A stretch of 64,000 nt of DNA from Taeniopygia guttata. Its lineage: Eukaryota > Chordata > Aves > Passeriformes > Estrildidae. Below, piece after piece: positions 1-12,440 of the stretch. The translations under genes were made by a program, and so were the position numbers. The notes under the pieces are model-generated. The model did not search any database. It was not told the origin of the DNA and worked only from the letters and a program-made list of their open reading frames with translations. The stretch is taken from positions 89,808,501 through 89,872,500 of the forward strand of contig NC_133024.1 of assembly GCF_048771995.1 (NCBI RefSeq), in the 5' to 3' direction. The stretch's first letter is position 1; every line of letters starts with the position of its first letter.

Positions 1-3000
1 ACCACATATGCAGGGAAATTAAGGCACTTAACTCTTCTTTAAGCCAGTGGGAACTTGGCAGAAGCCAAAGTGTATTATGGATCTAACCCTGAAGACCTGT
101 TCTGTAAATACTTCTAGAAACAAGTAAATCTCTGCCAGTGGATAATGTTATTCATCTTTTTTGGTGTCTTCAAGGCAGGGTTAATTCCAATGGTTTTTAG
201 GACAAAAATTGCTTACCTAAGGTCAGTGGAGGTTTCACCTCATCTACCAACTGTGAAATTAATATTTTACTACTGAAGTCTATGAGAACTAGACCTTATT
301 TTAAATTTAAATTAACACTGTCTGTCCACATATTCTTGCTTTTCTCTGAGCCCAGCAGCTAAATACAGTGACAAATTCACTCCCCCTGTTTAGGTATCTG
401 AAGAGTCTGGGATCAGGGCTATGCTGGTTTTCTACGCTCCCTCTGCTGTCAGCAGAGAAGAGAAGCACCTTTTGAGTGCTATTCAGTACATGCTGAAGGA
501 GGTGATGGTGGGAGGGGATTCTGATCCTCTGCTCTGGTGGGATCCCAGCTGGAATGCTGCCTTCAGCGGGCTCCCAGCATAGCAAGGACATGGCCATGCA
601 GGAGTGAGGATAGAGCAGGGCCACAAAGACGATCCGAGGGCTGGAGCATCTCTTCTATGAGAGCAGGACGAGAGAGTTTGGGTTGTCCAGCCTGGAGAAG
701 TGAAGGCTCTGAGGATACCCTATTACTGCCTTCCAATTCCTAGAGGTGCCTTTTAAGAAAACATGATGACATAGGACAAGAGGCAATGCCTTCAAACTGA
801 AAGAAGGTGGGTTTAGATCAGATATTAGGAAGAAATTCCTTACTGTGAAGGTGGTGGAACTGGAATAGGTTGCCCACAGAAGCTGTGAGTGCCCATCCCT
901 GGAAGTGTATATGACCAGGTTGGATGGGGCTTTGAGAATCTGGCCTTGTGGAAGATGTCCCTGTCCATGGCAGAGGAGTTGTGACAACCTTTAAAGCCCC
1001 TGCCATTCTATAATTCTACGACAGTCGCCAATGCTGCACTGGAGTCAGTCACTTCTGGCAGTGAGGCAGAAACCCAACAGTCACACATCTCTGATCAGGC
1101 TTTTGGCAATATACCATGTAAAATTTGAATAGAACTTTTAATTCTTGCTAAATGTTTGTGATATTTAATATTTTGAAGACATTTACATTAGCAAAAGGAA
1201 ACAAAGGAGACAAAGGAAAATTATTAATAAAAGGTTTTGTTTTCAAAGTAATCTAATAAATTCTTGCTTTTCTATCTGTTTATTAATGAAAACAAGATTT
1301 AAGAAAAATATTTTAGCAGGTGATATTTTGCAGATGAGTGAGTAGATATTGCGTTATTCCTACAAGAAACTAAATGCTGAAATAGCCTGTTTTGTACACA
1401 TGGGTTTATTACTTATTATACTTGTTAAAAACAGCAGTTTAAAAATGAAAACTCTTTCTAGGGATGAAGGCAGATAAAGAGGTCTTACAAAGGATTTTAT
1501 GTCAAATTTTGGAAGAAGAGACCTTTATCAGTATTAATCTATCTATTTTAGCTTAATGAAAGGGAAAATCATTATGTTAAGGTCTTATTCCTGGAACTAC
1601 TTTTTGTTCTAATTTTAAAACACTACTCCTTACAGATCATTATCCTAAAATTATCTTTCTGAAAGTCCTGTTCTCAATATAACACTAAGATGTAAGAGGA
1701 ATTGTTTAGGAGGAACGGTTCTAACTCACAAATTATTAATGGTGTTTGCACAGTATTAGAAGATATTCCCTCTTCTCTGGGCATTTCATTCCATAGAGGG
1801 CAAGAAATTATGGTAGCTAACAACATACTTTGGCAGTATTGGAGCCACACACCTAAGTAGTGCCTAACTGTAAACATGTGAATTTCTTTCTTCTTCCCCT
1901 TGCAGCTTCTCCTTCCCCTTGGTTGACTCAGCCCTTCTCTATTTGCTACCCATACTCCTCGTATTTAATTTTTTTTTTTTTTTTTTTTACTACAGGTATT
2001 TACACACTTTGAGATATCACTGATCCCTTCTCCTGAGATCAGAAAGGGCCTGGGGGTTGAACCAGCAAGGGGCTGGCAGGGTTACTCCTCTCCAGAAGCC
2101 ACAGAGGCACCACAGGGCAAAGCAGGCAGAACTCGAACCTTGTGCCCACTGCGGAAAGGCTTTTAAGCAGTCTGTTCCCAAGGCAAAAACAAGACTAAGG
2201 ATTTTGGAAACAGGATCTTGTATGAGAGAACTGGCAGCAAGCCTGCAACAAAGGATGTTAGGGAGAAGTCTCCACATGTCCTTTAGCAGGGCTTTTTCTG
2301 CCATGGACACAGCTGAATTCCTGGCACACAGACACAAGAGTGAAGTGGCTCTTCCTTCCATCAAAGCATTAAACTTCTGAAAGTTTGTTCAAATCTATCC
2401 CATGCCTACTGTCCAGTCACACAGACTCCCACCTCTAATGGAGACCAGTGGGTGTCTAGCACAGATTTTCACACAGTTCCCTGAGCCCAGAACAGTGCAG
2501 TGCAGCCTTGACCTCCTTCTACCCCCTAACAGCCTCTCTTTTGGGACACTTCAAAATATAATTACCCCCCTGCCTTACTACACAGTAGAACTAGATCAAA
2601 ACAAAGCAGCATCTCTCTTCCATGAAATGACACAGGACTAATGTCTTCTTTCTTTTTTTCTTTTTTTTTTTTTTCAGTCAGAGCTTCCCATTTACAGCTG
2701 ATAATAATTTATTTGGATGCACCTAATAGTCTAAAATGGGTTTTTTACTTACAACAATGCCTGGGTAGTAGCCTCCCACAGTAACATTTTCTGTTCTTGT
2801 GGTAGCTGCCAGACCTATGGTGAGTATGAAAACAGACACCACCAGCAATGCAACTGTGAACCAAAGGGAAGTCTTCTTCCTTTTTGCAAACTGTCCTGTA
2901 GAGAGTGAGGGGAAAAAAGAAAAAGAGCATTTCATTGCAATCATGGCAGAACAAATACAAAATGATGAAAGATTTTCTTTTGTTAATATTTTCTGTAGAA

Positions 3001-6000
3001 AACCCTCTGTTCTCCCACTAAGGAAAATTGCTGCCAGACAACAAGAAGGAATTAAAACCCACAGTTAGCTAGAGTATAGCTTAATGCACATGCATTTGGT
3101 ACAGGCATGAGTTGAGTTTTTATTAAACTGAACTGTAAGTCAGTGACAATGATAATTATGCCTTGTCTTCAGTAGCGTTTTTAATTGTTGTTCAAGTTGA
3201 TGAGATCCTGCAGGTCTTAAATTCTTACCTGTGTGAAGTGTCAATTTGCCTCTATTTGGGCTGAACATAAAAATAAATGTTTGAAACAAGATTAGAAGGT
3301 GGTCTGCATGCTATCACGAAAATTAATGTGCTCTCCATGTTTACTGGGGTAAGAAATCTGTATCCTTGAAGCAAAGCTGTAATAGTTTATCAGGTAGTGA
3401 TACATGAGACTTTTCTAGCAGAGGCTGCTCAGTGGAATCCTTTCAGTCTCACTGGGATTTGGACCCAGATACCACAAAGTGAAATCCAGCATGCTCACCT
3501 CCAGCTTTCAGGCTGCTCCAAGGCATTAACCTGGTCATCCAGTGGAAGATCTGAGCTGTAGCCAGAGGTTACTCACACCAGGGCCCCAGCCCATAGCACA
3601 GACTTATGTAAGACTAAAAAAGCCATTAATACTCTAACAAAAGACACCCAAGTGAATCAAACTGTGGTCTCCATTTTTGGTGCTCTCACTTTGGAGTATG
3701 CAGGACTACCCTGTAGCACTGGGCCACATGAAGGCATGGTACCATACACTGCACCTGGGCAGGATGGAGCTTCTGAGAAAGCACAACCTGGCCACAGCAG
3801 GGCTGGTCTCTCTCCTTCTGTGGCCTCATGAAGCTGCCGGACTGCCTCGGGAGAAGGCAGACACTGCGATGTTGCACTGGAGCCTGCAGGCAGCAGTCCT
3901 CAGGAGGAAGGAGGAGGTGAGAGGGGACGGCAAGCTTGCATGGGCCAGGCTCTGGGGGCACTGCTGGAAGCAAAAGCAGGAAAGCCAAAATGAAAGCAGA
4001 AGCTGTTTGCAATGAGTCACTTGAGTTTCGTGGCCATTTTAAAGTCATGTAACTCAGTTAAATGTTTACAGTTAAGTTAAATGTTTATAGCCAGACTAGA
4101 TCAGTAATGTTTGCAAACCAAGTCAAATAATTTCAATTAGTAAAAAAATGAATTTATAATAACAAGCTGTGTTTGCTGACATTTCTCCAGTAGAACAACC
4201 AGTCAAATTGATTCCAGCAATTGAAATACAAGCAACTTTCCTAAAGACAAATGCCGTCTATTGATGGTATTAGCTTACACAAGTCTCTCACCTGCATGTA
4301 CAAAGTCTTCCTGCTAAAGATAAAGAAATAATTCCTAAGACTCACCAAACACCTCTCCTCCAGCCTATGTCTCTGCTATCTTCCTCTGGCAATTCCCTGT
4401 TAATCCATGGAGGGTCACTGGGCACATGGAAGCAGAGAGGTTTTTGTTAGCAACTAGTTTTTCACCGAGTGTGTGGAGTTGAAGACGGTTCTTTCAGTGA
4501 AGCCAGTTCACATGACCAAGAAGGAAAACTAGATTTCAGATGTGCAGCTCCCCAAATCCGCTGTCATTCCTACAGACTAAAATGATTCATTCAATATATC
4601 TTCCAGATTGTAAATAATATCTGATGCCCTTGCCATACCTTATCATCTTTGAAAAGTCATGGAGATTAAAGAATCCCCAAAACTGAAGAAAGGTATATGC
4701 TCCACCCATTTTTTTAAAAGGCCAAAATTAAGATTGAGGGAATTATAAACCAATTAACCTCACTTTGGTTCCTGGGATGCTGGGACCAAAAAGGTGGAGT
4801 AAGTCTTCTTCTAAGACATTTCTGGGCACAGAATGAAAAGGTGATCAGCAACAGTCAGGATGGATTTACCAGAGCCAAGTTAAGTCTGACCAGCCCAGGT
4901 GCCAGCTATGGCAAAAAGACTGGACTTGAGGAGCATTGGATGATACCAAGTCCTGAGCAAAGGAAGGAACAATGCATTGCAATGATGTAGGTAAGGCACT
5001 GCCAGGCTGCAAAGCAGCTCTGCTGGAAAGGACCTGGGGGTGGAAAGGACTGGGGGCATTCATGATGAGCTGATCATGAACCAGCAGCATGACCTAGCAA
5101 CAGAATCCTGAGCTGTACTAACAGCAGCATCATTAGTAGAACAGAGGAGCAACTACACCCATCTATTCAGAACTTTTTAGATGACACAATATTGCACTCA
5201 GTTTTGGGCCCTCTGTATAGGGAAATACATAAACTAACTGCAATGAATTCAACAGAGGACTGCAAAGAAGGTCAGGGGCTGGTTCTCTCTGTATGAGAAG
5301 AGGCTGAGGGAATGCAGCTTGTACAGCCTGGAGATGAGATGACTTTTGGCAGAGCTAGTTGCAGTCTTCCAATTCCTTTGAGTTGTTGTCAAGAGAACAG
5401 ACTCAGGCTTTTCATAATGGTGCACAGCAGGAAGAAAAAAGACCACAGACAAACTGAAGTACAAAAGAGTGTTTCAGACTGGGTATAAGGAGAAAAAAAA
5501 ATTCAACATTAGGGCAGTCAAGCATTGAAATAGGTTGCCCAATAACTTGTGCCCTCTCCAGTTTTGGAGGATTTCAAGATTCAAGCAGAAAAAGCACTAA
5601 GCAACCTGGCCTGACCTCATCATTAACCCAGCTTTGAGCAGGAGGTTGGAATTGCAGCTGAGGTACCTTCCTACCTGAATTCTTCTATGGTTTTATGATA
5701 GTCAAGACAGGTAGACTAAGAGTGGGTTGGGTATGTGTGCTCATATCCACTGATATGAAACTGCAGCTGCAATGTAGACATACTCCAAAGGGACATAGGA
5801 ACACAAACCTTCCCAAAGCCAGTGGGGCACATGATCCTCAACCAAGACTTCTTGAAACCACCAGAAAGTGCCTGAGGAGCCAAGCCACCACAACTTCTTC
5901 AGAGTAGCTCCTATACTGGCAAAGGTTGAAAAGATTGGATGGAGATAAACTATGAGTCCAACCCAGCGTCCTGAGTTCTGATTATGAATAATGCAAGGCA

Positions 6001-9000
6001 TGAATTTGATCACCCTGAGTTGCTAGAAAATGTCTTAGGAAAAGCATGCTCATAGTTGTAATTGGAGTAAATCTGATGAGGATTTAGTGAGGGAGAATAG
6101 AAAAAGATGTCATTATTTGTAGGGACATTTTTTTGGTATGATCTGCATTTTGACATTGAAATTTACACATGCCAGAAGAAATTTATAAATGCAATACTCT
6201 TCAACCCTCATATTTATTGATCTTTTACCACCTGCATCTCAAAACACAGGCAAACATCCAATTGTATCTCCCCTTTTTGATAGCCTAGGAAACTGATAAA
6301 TAACCACATCGCTAGCTATGTATTCCACCCTTAGGAGAGATGACTTATATACAGGAGCACAGAAAGATCCTTTTGGAGAAGATGCTGGAACATGCAAGGA
6401 CTTAATCTCGAAGACTTCCACATGCTCAGAGAAGAGGGGTAGAAATCAGCCTAAATTGTTTTTTATCATGGCTGTTTGGTTTTCCTTAGTCACAACAACA
6501 AAAATCTTTGCTCTATCAAAGTATGTATAATTGTATGCCTATAAGCCACCAGTATACTGGGAGGCCTATGTAATATTTGCAAAGCAGCTTAATATCTTCA
6601 GAAGTTACTACTCCAAAGGGTTCCCACAATTAAAAGGCTTCCTTTTAGTCAATTTTAGTCATGTTGGGCCCCAAGATTTTTCAAGTCTTTGTTTACTGCT
6701 GTTTGTAGCAGTTGCCATGCAGTTTATTTGGATCATTTGTTAATGTACCTGCTGCCAAAATCCAGTGCCAGACTCAGAAGTCCTGTCTCCAGCTCAGGCA
6801 GTGTGCCTGGCCCAGCCTTCCTCCCTGACACTCTGTGGCAAGGCTTGGACTGAAGGCTGGCCATACACAAGAAAAGCAGTTAAATTAAGAGCAGAGGAAA
6901 CATTGCAGTCAATATTTGTAGCCTGAATTTTCTTCCAACATCCAATGTTCCTGGAGTGCAGGAAACAGTTAATGGAGGCTATTCGCTTTCCAATTTTTTA
7001 GTGCTGAAGAAAGTCTCAGAATAATTTTGACATTTATTACCTTCAACTTCTTTAGCAATGATTTAGTATGAATATTATTAAGCTCCTAGTCTGGACCTTA
7101 ATGCAATTTAATTATAACTTTAAATTCTTATATTTAGCATACCAAAAACCAAGCTTGTAGGAAGAAACCTTCTCCTATCCTTATTAGCATTAGCTTGTGG
7201 CTGGGGTCAATAGAAGTTGTGAATATGTTAACATCTATTGGCAATATTCTTCAGCAGTTTTGACCAGTGAAGTATTGACTGAGCCTTGGGCACTGAGTTT
7301 TTTGCAGTATTAACTGCAGCAATAGGCACTATAAATTAGAGAGGTAACAGAACTTCCACATGACAGGCTTGTGCTTTGCCTGGCACAGACCTAAACTGTG
7401 CACAAAAAGGAGCAGTCACAGAAACGCTCTCTGCTTTGCTCACTAAAGATCTGTCAGGGAAAGCATCTGCTTGAGCCCTGCTTCCAGAGTGGAAGGTGAG
7501 AAAACGCCACCAGGATGAAGAGACACACCAGACTGCTGCCTCCTTGGGACAGAGAAAGGCCCATCAGGGGGAAATTGAGATCACCCTCCAGAGAGCAAAA
7601 AGAAAAAGTGGCTGCTGAAGACCACACTCTACTGCACTCAGAAAAAACTTTTGTCTGTTCGTCAGCTGCAGAAAACAAAATTTTATTACAATGCTCTGTT
7701 TGCAATGAGTGGGGGTTAAATTAAATTTGTAGGAAGACTACAGAAAAATAAATGTTTTTTGGGGAGGGTGTGTATGAGACTGCAAAGTGGTGGGTCTAAT
7801 AATGAATAGTAGAGTCTGGATTTGAACAAAGCAAAGAGTGAGTTTAAAAGGAGAATGAATTAATCAATGATGAAACATGTCCTTGGCACAGAATGTGTCC
7901 AGGGGCTGAGAGAAAGAAAAAAAAGAACAAAGCAGCATCTCTCCCCCTTGGAAAACCTCCATACAATCTGCAACTGAACTAAAGTCTACATTTAGACCAA
8001 AGAAACTATACTTTGCTAACTTCACTACTTCTTTTAAAATCTATCTTCAGACATCATAAAGTTAAAAGTATGGCATAATTTTTGGTGAGGAAAAAAGTCA
8101 CAGTAGGACGTAGCAGTTATCTGGGATTACAACCACATTTGTTGAATATTAGCACTACACAATTTTATCCCTTATTCTTTGATCTAGTTATGGTGATCAA
8201 AATGGAAACCCTTCTTTCAAATAATACCCCAGCTCAATGTTTATTAGCATTTTACTATGAGAAAAAGAAGGAAACTTTTGTAACAGGAAAAAAATAGTGC
8301 GTTTTTATTATATAATGGGTACTACTAAAAATGGTGACATATTTCAGAGAGTGACATTAAGCACACAGAAAAATATAATTTAAGTGGAAATTCACCACTG
8401 ACAAACCTTAGTATCAAAGGTATGCGCTGTTTTGCTGCTATTGAGAAAATTTTTAGGAGATTTTCAGAGCTAGATTATAAGTTTTTAATTACTGCAATGC
8501 TCACTTCAGTGCCATCTCTCTCTCAACTACAGTTTTGTGTATTTTAAAAACTGTTTCATGCCAGTGAAATTGAATTAATCCTACATTGCCCTCCCAAATT
8601 AAATGTGACGGATTGAGATGCTTAAAAGAGATGCTCACACCTGCTGTTGGTGATTACTTTCCCTTTTCTGATTAAATGCTTGACTTGTCCAGAGTGCTGA
8701 ACTAATTAAACCAGATGCAACAGCATTCATTTCAAGCCACAAGACAGCAGCTTTTATCAGGCCCATCTCTTACCTTTATTATTAATTTGTTGAGTAAGCT
8801 TCTACAAGTGCATTATATATTCAAGACCATGGGAAACAGTTTACAATTCTACTACAAAATATCCATACTGAACAAAATTTTAAAAAGCCCTGATATACTA
8901 CATAATGTGGCTATAGTAAGTGATACCATGCAGTATCACTATGACCTCATTGTTTTGGCAGCAATTGTTTCACCAATAAATAATTTAATGAGCAGCTAAT

Positions 9001-10008
9001 CAGTAGTCTAAAGATGGCATACAGATTCTTCTTTTTCCCATGACTACCTGAAAATGTTTTTAAATTACAGCACATCTTCCATGGCCATATTTTCAACATC
9101 AATATAATTCTTCTTCCAAGTTTAAGACAAAAATTAAGATATGGTACATTTTTCACTAGGATGTTAAGATCCTTGAGTGAATAGCAAGTCTTTGCTTATC
9201 CTTTCAAACGTTAAACGGAGTAATTCCCACTAGTTCTGTATTTTCTAAACTTTAACAAATTCCGCTGGAATAACGAAATGCTTGACCTTTCTTTTACCTT
9301 TGTATTTCAGGAAGTACGCTGTAAACAGAAGCCATTCAATTAGGAGAGCCAGGAGGACGGAAACGAACCCAACACCTGTCCCCAGCCCACCCCGCACCTG
9401 AGGGCACCTCCGCCTGCTCCAGCGCAGCCACCGGCCAGTACGATGGCTCCCACACTAATTTCCCGTCCGCGTCCCGCACCGAGCTCTTCCTCCGAATGTT
9501 AAACCTCCAGCACAGGGCTTCTCCCTGAAAGCTCCACGAAGAAGAGCCGGTATTTTTAAACACCTCGGCGAGCGAGCGGATGAGCGGCAGCGCGCACCGC
9601 GCCGGCGGCCTCGGGCTGAGCCCCCGCTGCTCTGCCGCTCTGCGGGGCACAGCTGGGGCACAGCTGGGGCACAGCTGGGGCACAGCCGGGACACAGCTGG
9701 GGAACAGCCGGGACACAGCTGGGGCACAGCTGGGACACAGCCGGGGCACAGCTGGGACACAGCCGGGGCACAGCCCCGACCCGCGCCCTCCCGTCCCGTC
9801 CCGTCCCGTCCCGTCCCGTCCCGTCCCGTCCCGTCCCGTCCCGTCCCGTCCCGCCGACTGAAGCGCCGGGGCAGCCCGGCCATCCAGCCCGGCTGCCTCT
9901 CTCCCCCGCCGCATGCCCGGGGCTCCCGCAGCAGGTGCCGGGCTCACCTGTGGGGTCCAGCACGGCCAGCGGGCCCGACACGGCGGGGCCGGGCGGCGGG
10001 GCCATCAT
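1..10008 (-). CDS. TMEM255B: TMEM255B, 5' part of gene (coding exons 1-2; remainder off left edge)
   Basis: This is a four-pass membrane protein of the TMEM255 (FAM70) family whose function is poorly known. Coding exon 1 (9948-10008) and exon 2 (2753-2895) join in phase 1 to give the first 68 residues. Residues 1-20 are a proline-rich cytosolic N-terminus starting MMAPPPGPAV and ending in LDPT, followed by a basic KRKK stretch at residues 25-28. The first membrane segment is about residues 31-51 (LWFTVALLVVSVFILTIGLA). It is followed by the family's highly conserved TTRTENVTVGGYYPG loop, which has an N-glycosylation sequon at N57. The match to human TMEM255B is nearly exact from KKTSLWF onward, while the N-terminus diverges as usual for this family. 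Exon 3 and later exons are not in the window, so residues after V68 are unknown. The neighbours ATP4B and TFDP1 match human 13q34, which supports TMEM255B over its X-linked paralog TMEM255A. Confidence 0.93.
612..1021 (+). repeat. CR1 LINE 3' end (sense)
   Basis: Typical CR1 3' landmarks appear in order: 'cagcctggagaag', 'agaaattccttactgtgaaggtggtggaac', 'ggttgcccacagaagctgtg', 'ccctggaagtgt', 'ccatggcagagg' and a tail resembling ATTCTATAATTCTA. It is a 5'-truncated copy, moderately diverged. Confidence 0.88.
1969..1988. repeat. T20 homopolymer
   Basis: A run of 20 thymines in the TMEM255B intron, with no retrogene recognised next to it. Confidence 0.9.
2753..2895 (-). CDS. TMEM255B: TMEM255B coding exon 2 (first membrane segment)
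   Basis: The exon has 143 bases with an acceptor CTCTACAG and a donor GTAAGT. It completes Gly21 and encodes Q22-V68, ending in phase 0. It carries the basic stop-transfer-like KRKK, the first hydrophobic segment and the conserved TRTENVTVGGYYPG signature, which is what identifies the gene. Confidence 0.95.
2896..9643. other. TMEM255B intron 1 (bulk)
   Basis: About 6.7 kb of AT-rich intron. Apart from the CR1 at 4715-5698 I see no exon, RNA gene or intact mobile element. Short open frames scattered here have no recognisable motifs and are treated as chance. Confidence 0.65.
4715..5698 (+). repeat. CR1 LINE, about 1 kb 3' part (sense)
   Basis: It begins in the reverse-transcriptase end of ORF2 ('ggaattataaaccaattaacctcac', 'cagtcaggatggatttaccag') and passes through the 'gcagcttgtacagcctggag' region. 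It ends at 'gaattcttctatggttttatga'. It is 5'-truncated, with internal deletions and high divergence, so it is an old copy in TMEM255B intron 1. Confidence 0.82.
9644..9775. repeat. 11-bp minisatellite, 12 copies, in TMEM255B intron 1
   Basis: Twelve head-to-tail copies of an 11-bp unit with consensus GGGGCACAGCT run without indels. Variant positions alternate T/C at the last base and GGGG/GGGA at the fourth. G-runs are on the plus strand. Because 11 is not a multiple of three, the array keeps several frames open and produces spurious Cys/Pro-rich reading frames on the minus strand. Confidence 0.95.
9790..9849. repeat. Perfect (CCCGT)12 pentanucleotide array
   Basis: Twelve perfect CCCGT copies lie 15 bp after the 11-bp minisatellite and about 100 bp inside intron 1 from the exon 1 donor. 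On the TMEM255B sense (minus) strand this reads (GGGAC)n, so G3 tracts are spaced by two bases. That spacing fits the canonical G-quadruplex pattern. The absence of any mismatch suggests recent expansion or active slippage. Confidence 0.97.
9948..10008 (-). CDS. TMEM255B: TMEM255B coding exon 1
   Basis: The exon has 61 coding bases: 20 codons plus the first base of a glycine codon. The donor is GTGAGC immediately after. Two tandem ATGs (10006-10008 and 10003-10005) open the frame. I chose the first because it gives an N-terminus of the usual length for the family. The frame stays open upstream to another ATG at 10248. Confidence 0.88.
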
Positions 10009-10025
10009 CTCCCGGGCGCCTCGCC

Positions 10026-10050
10026 CCGCTCCGCTCCGCTCCGCTCCGCT
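10026..10050. repeat. (CCGCT)5 short tandem repeat upstream of TMEM255B start
   Basis: Five perfect CCGCT units lie about 18 bp upstream of the first TMEM255B ATG, in the probable 5'UTR or core promoter (AGCGG on the sense strand). Confidence 0.9.
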
Positions 10051-11879
10051 CCGCGCTGCCCGGGGCGCGGCGGGTCCGCCCCGCAGGGCGCGGCGGGGCC
10101 GGGGCGGGGCGAGCGGCGCTGCCCCCGCCGCGGGGAAACCCAACCGCACTACCGGACCCGGCCCCGCTCGCCGCAGCTCCCGGTGCCGGTCCTCGGGGGA
10201 AGCACGGACCAGGTCTTTCCTTGCGCAGCCGTCAGCTGCTTCATTCATTGCATCTCCTACCCGCGCCTCAGCCTTGGCGTCACTTCTGGATTTCTTCTTG
10301 GCCGATTTGACACCTGGCGGAGATCAGAACTGTCCCAAACTTTCTTTGCAGCTTTCTTCTTCCCTTAAAAAAATATATATTTATGTATAAAAATCAGAAA
10401 TAAAATGCAACAGCAATCAGAAATACTAAGTAAATTACTAAAGCTGGCATCTCAGAGACATAGGTTAAGGCAGGTGTAGGCTAAGACAGGAAATGTCAAT
10501 AGTCAAGAGATGCTGCAGGGCTTTTCTTTTTCTTACATGGTGTCTATCAATTTCTGAACATCACTGTCTCAGTTTTTATTCCTCCTGCAGATTCCTGACT
10601 CTTGTCCTGCTGCTTCCCAGGAACTGCCAGCTGTTGCTTCTAGTGCTACTTACTGCAGGGTTGTGTGACTTCTGCCTGCAACAGTCTAGCAACAACTGAA
10701 AAGAAACAGCCAAAGACACTGTGCTGTTTTGATGTCCGCTGTTCTTTTCTCCCTTTTGCCTGACTTCTCTATAGCAGAGAACATAATTTTTTTATTTTTT
10801 TGTGGAAAATGATCTTGATAGGCTGCCAAGTGCTTTGTTTATGTTGTGCTCTCCCATTTGCAAAAAGCACAACTCTACTTAACATTCTTGTTTTTCTTCT
10901 GTTCCAACCTCTAAATGTATATGTATATATGTATTTAACTTCTTCAGTCTTCGGCAGATTTCCCCAGGAAATGGTTAGATGGAAAAAGACAACTTTCTCA
11001 CATACTACCCCTGTAGTGTATGAAGATAAGTAAGCAAGGAGCTAAGGCCAAACACAAATTTACTATTTTCTCTTCACATCCTTTAACCTGAAGAGGTAGA
11101 AAAAAGAAAAAAATAGGGCATTTGTACTATTTATTACTAGGTTTTAATACAATGCAATACAAGTTAATGAAGTAATAGACTGAGAAAACAGAGATGGTGA
11201 TGGTACAAATAGGAAATTTGTTTGAAAGTGGTAGTGGATAAGAGTATTACAAATGCCCCAAAATCTGGTGAAGACTCTCAGGTCTGAGGATGGCTATGAA
11301 TAGAAGTTTTCATCAACAGTAAATAACAGCAAAGTTGGGGAAGACTTCAATTCCCTAGACAGATGCAAAACAAAACAAAGACACATTTATTATCAGGTCT
11401 GATGGGCAATAAGCCTTTTATTCACGAGTAGTCACTGTTCAGACTCAACAGTCTAAAGGGAAGCTGCTCTATAATTATTTTCAGTAAAATATAAGGATAT
11501 TATAAATCCTTTAAAAATAATTTGATTATAGAAAATAATCTTTGATGAATGACTAGCATTATTTATTACAAATTTCTTGAGAACCAAGGATATACTACAG
11601 TCCTGGATATCAGAGGGAAAACATTGGGAAACTATGAAAAATGATTGATGAGGCTGCATGGACCTAGCATTTGAGCACGGAAGAATAATGGACTTACTTT
11701 AAATCAAAAATGAAAAATCCCGTATAGCACTTACATCCCATAAAAGAGGTTGGAATAGGTCAAGAATAATTGTGGAGCTAGTGGGTAAGTAACTACCTGA
11801 AAATGAATGGACCTACAGGAAATAGGAGAAGTACAGTTTGCTGGGTTGAAAACTGCAGGATCAGAGGAAAAAAAAGGAT

Positions 11880-12440
11880 AAAAATCTAGCTGAACCAGAT
11901 GTTGCAAAGAAAATGATAACAGATAGCAAAGAATTCTTCTATATAGAAATTATTCAAAGAAGCAAGATATGTGGTAGCTAAATGCCAGGGATGGGATTAA
12001 GGCTGTTCCAAATATTGAATAAATACATTGCCTCAGTTTTCAATGAAAAGAAAAAATTAAGATGAGAGTATTTACAGAGAGCATAAAGTAAGCGCGATAA
12101 TGTAAAATATTATATTAGCTTAAGTTTCTTGTGGCGGGTCCTGGAAAATCAAATGTTGAAAAAATTTGTATCTATCTTGTCAAGTCCTGAGCAACACTTT
12201 CGATGAATCAGTGAAGTTGGGGTTGAAGCGCTGTTATTGGAGGCTGTTGGAGAACAGGAAACCTGTCTTCTAAAAAGGCAGAGGGAGGGAGAGGAACAGC
12301 AACTCCATGCCATGTTAATTTGACTGAGAAAATTCTTAGAGGTAAGTGAAAAATATGTTCAGCTACATTATGGTTCATCAAAGCTAGATCATGTCAGACT
12401 ACCAAGATGTTTGATAAGGTTATTCCTCAGGCAAAAGCAT
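11880..12440 (+). repeat. Old CR1-like LINE fragment
   Basis: Weak but ordered resemblance to CR1 ORF2 3' sequence: 'attgcctcagttttcaatgaaaag', 'caagtcctgagcaacac' and 'aaagctagatcatgtcagactacc'. It is heavily decayed, the edges are approximate, and another ancient CR1/L3-type family is possible. Confidence 0.4.

Larger units (their letters stand above)
1..2752. other. TMEM255B intron 2 (partial), no exon seen
   Basis: This is intronic sequence left of exon 2. It holds a CR1 3' end (612-1021) and a T20 run (1969-1988). I do not recognise TMEM255B exon 3, which should start near a GFGSFLG-like segment. The small open frames at 2017-2380 on both strands show no family signature. Confidence 0.6.
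9350..10300. promoter_or_regulatory. CpG island / promoter region of TMEM255B
   Basis: About 1 kb of very GC- and CpG-rich DNA stands out sharply from the roughly 40% GC surroundings. It spans TMEM255B exon 1, its 5'UTR and the start of intron 1. A canonical GC box (GGGGCGGGGC) is at 10101-10110, upstream of the start on the minus strand, and no TATA box is evident. It also holds three tandem arrays, listed separately. A CpG-island promoter like this may also fire on the plus strand, but I see no gene there. Confidence 0.75.

Noticed and set aside
3440-3500. Possible tRNA-like T-arm on the minus strand ('gggatttggaccc')
   Set aside because: No complete cloverleaf, no A box at the right spacing; coincidence or remote SINE remnant.
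7385-7730. Region with two overlapping frames, considered as an LTR fragment
   Set aside because: No LTR ends, polyadenylation signal or flanking duplication could be identified.
9336-10390. Several long overlapping open frames (up to 230 codons) on both strands in the CpG island, some Cys/Pro-rich or Gly-Arg-Asp-rich
   Set aside because: They are produced by the 11-bp and 5-bp tandem arrays and high GC. Only the TMEM255B exon 1 part has family support and splice signals.
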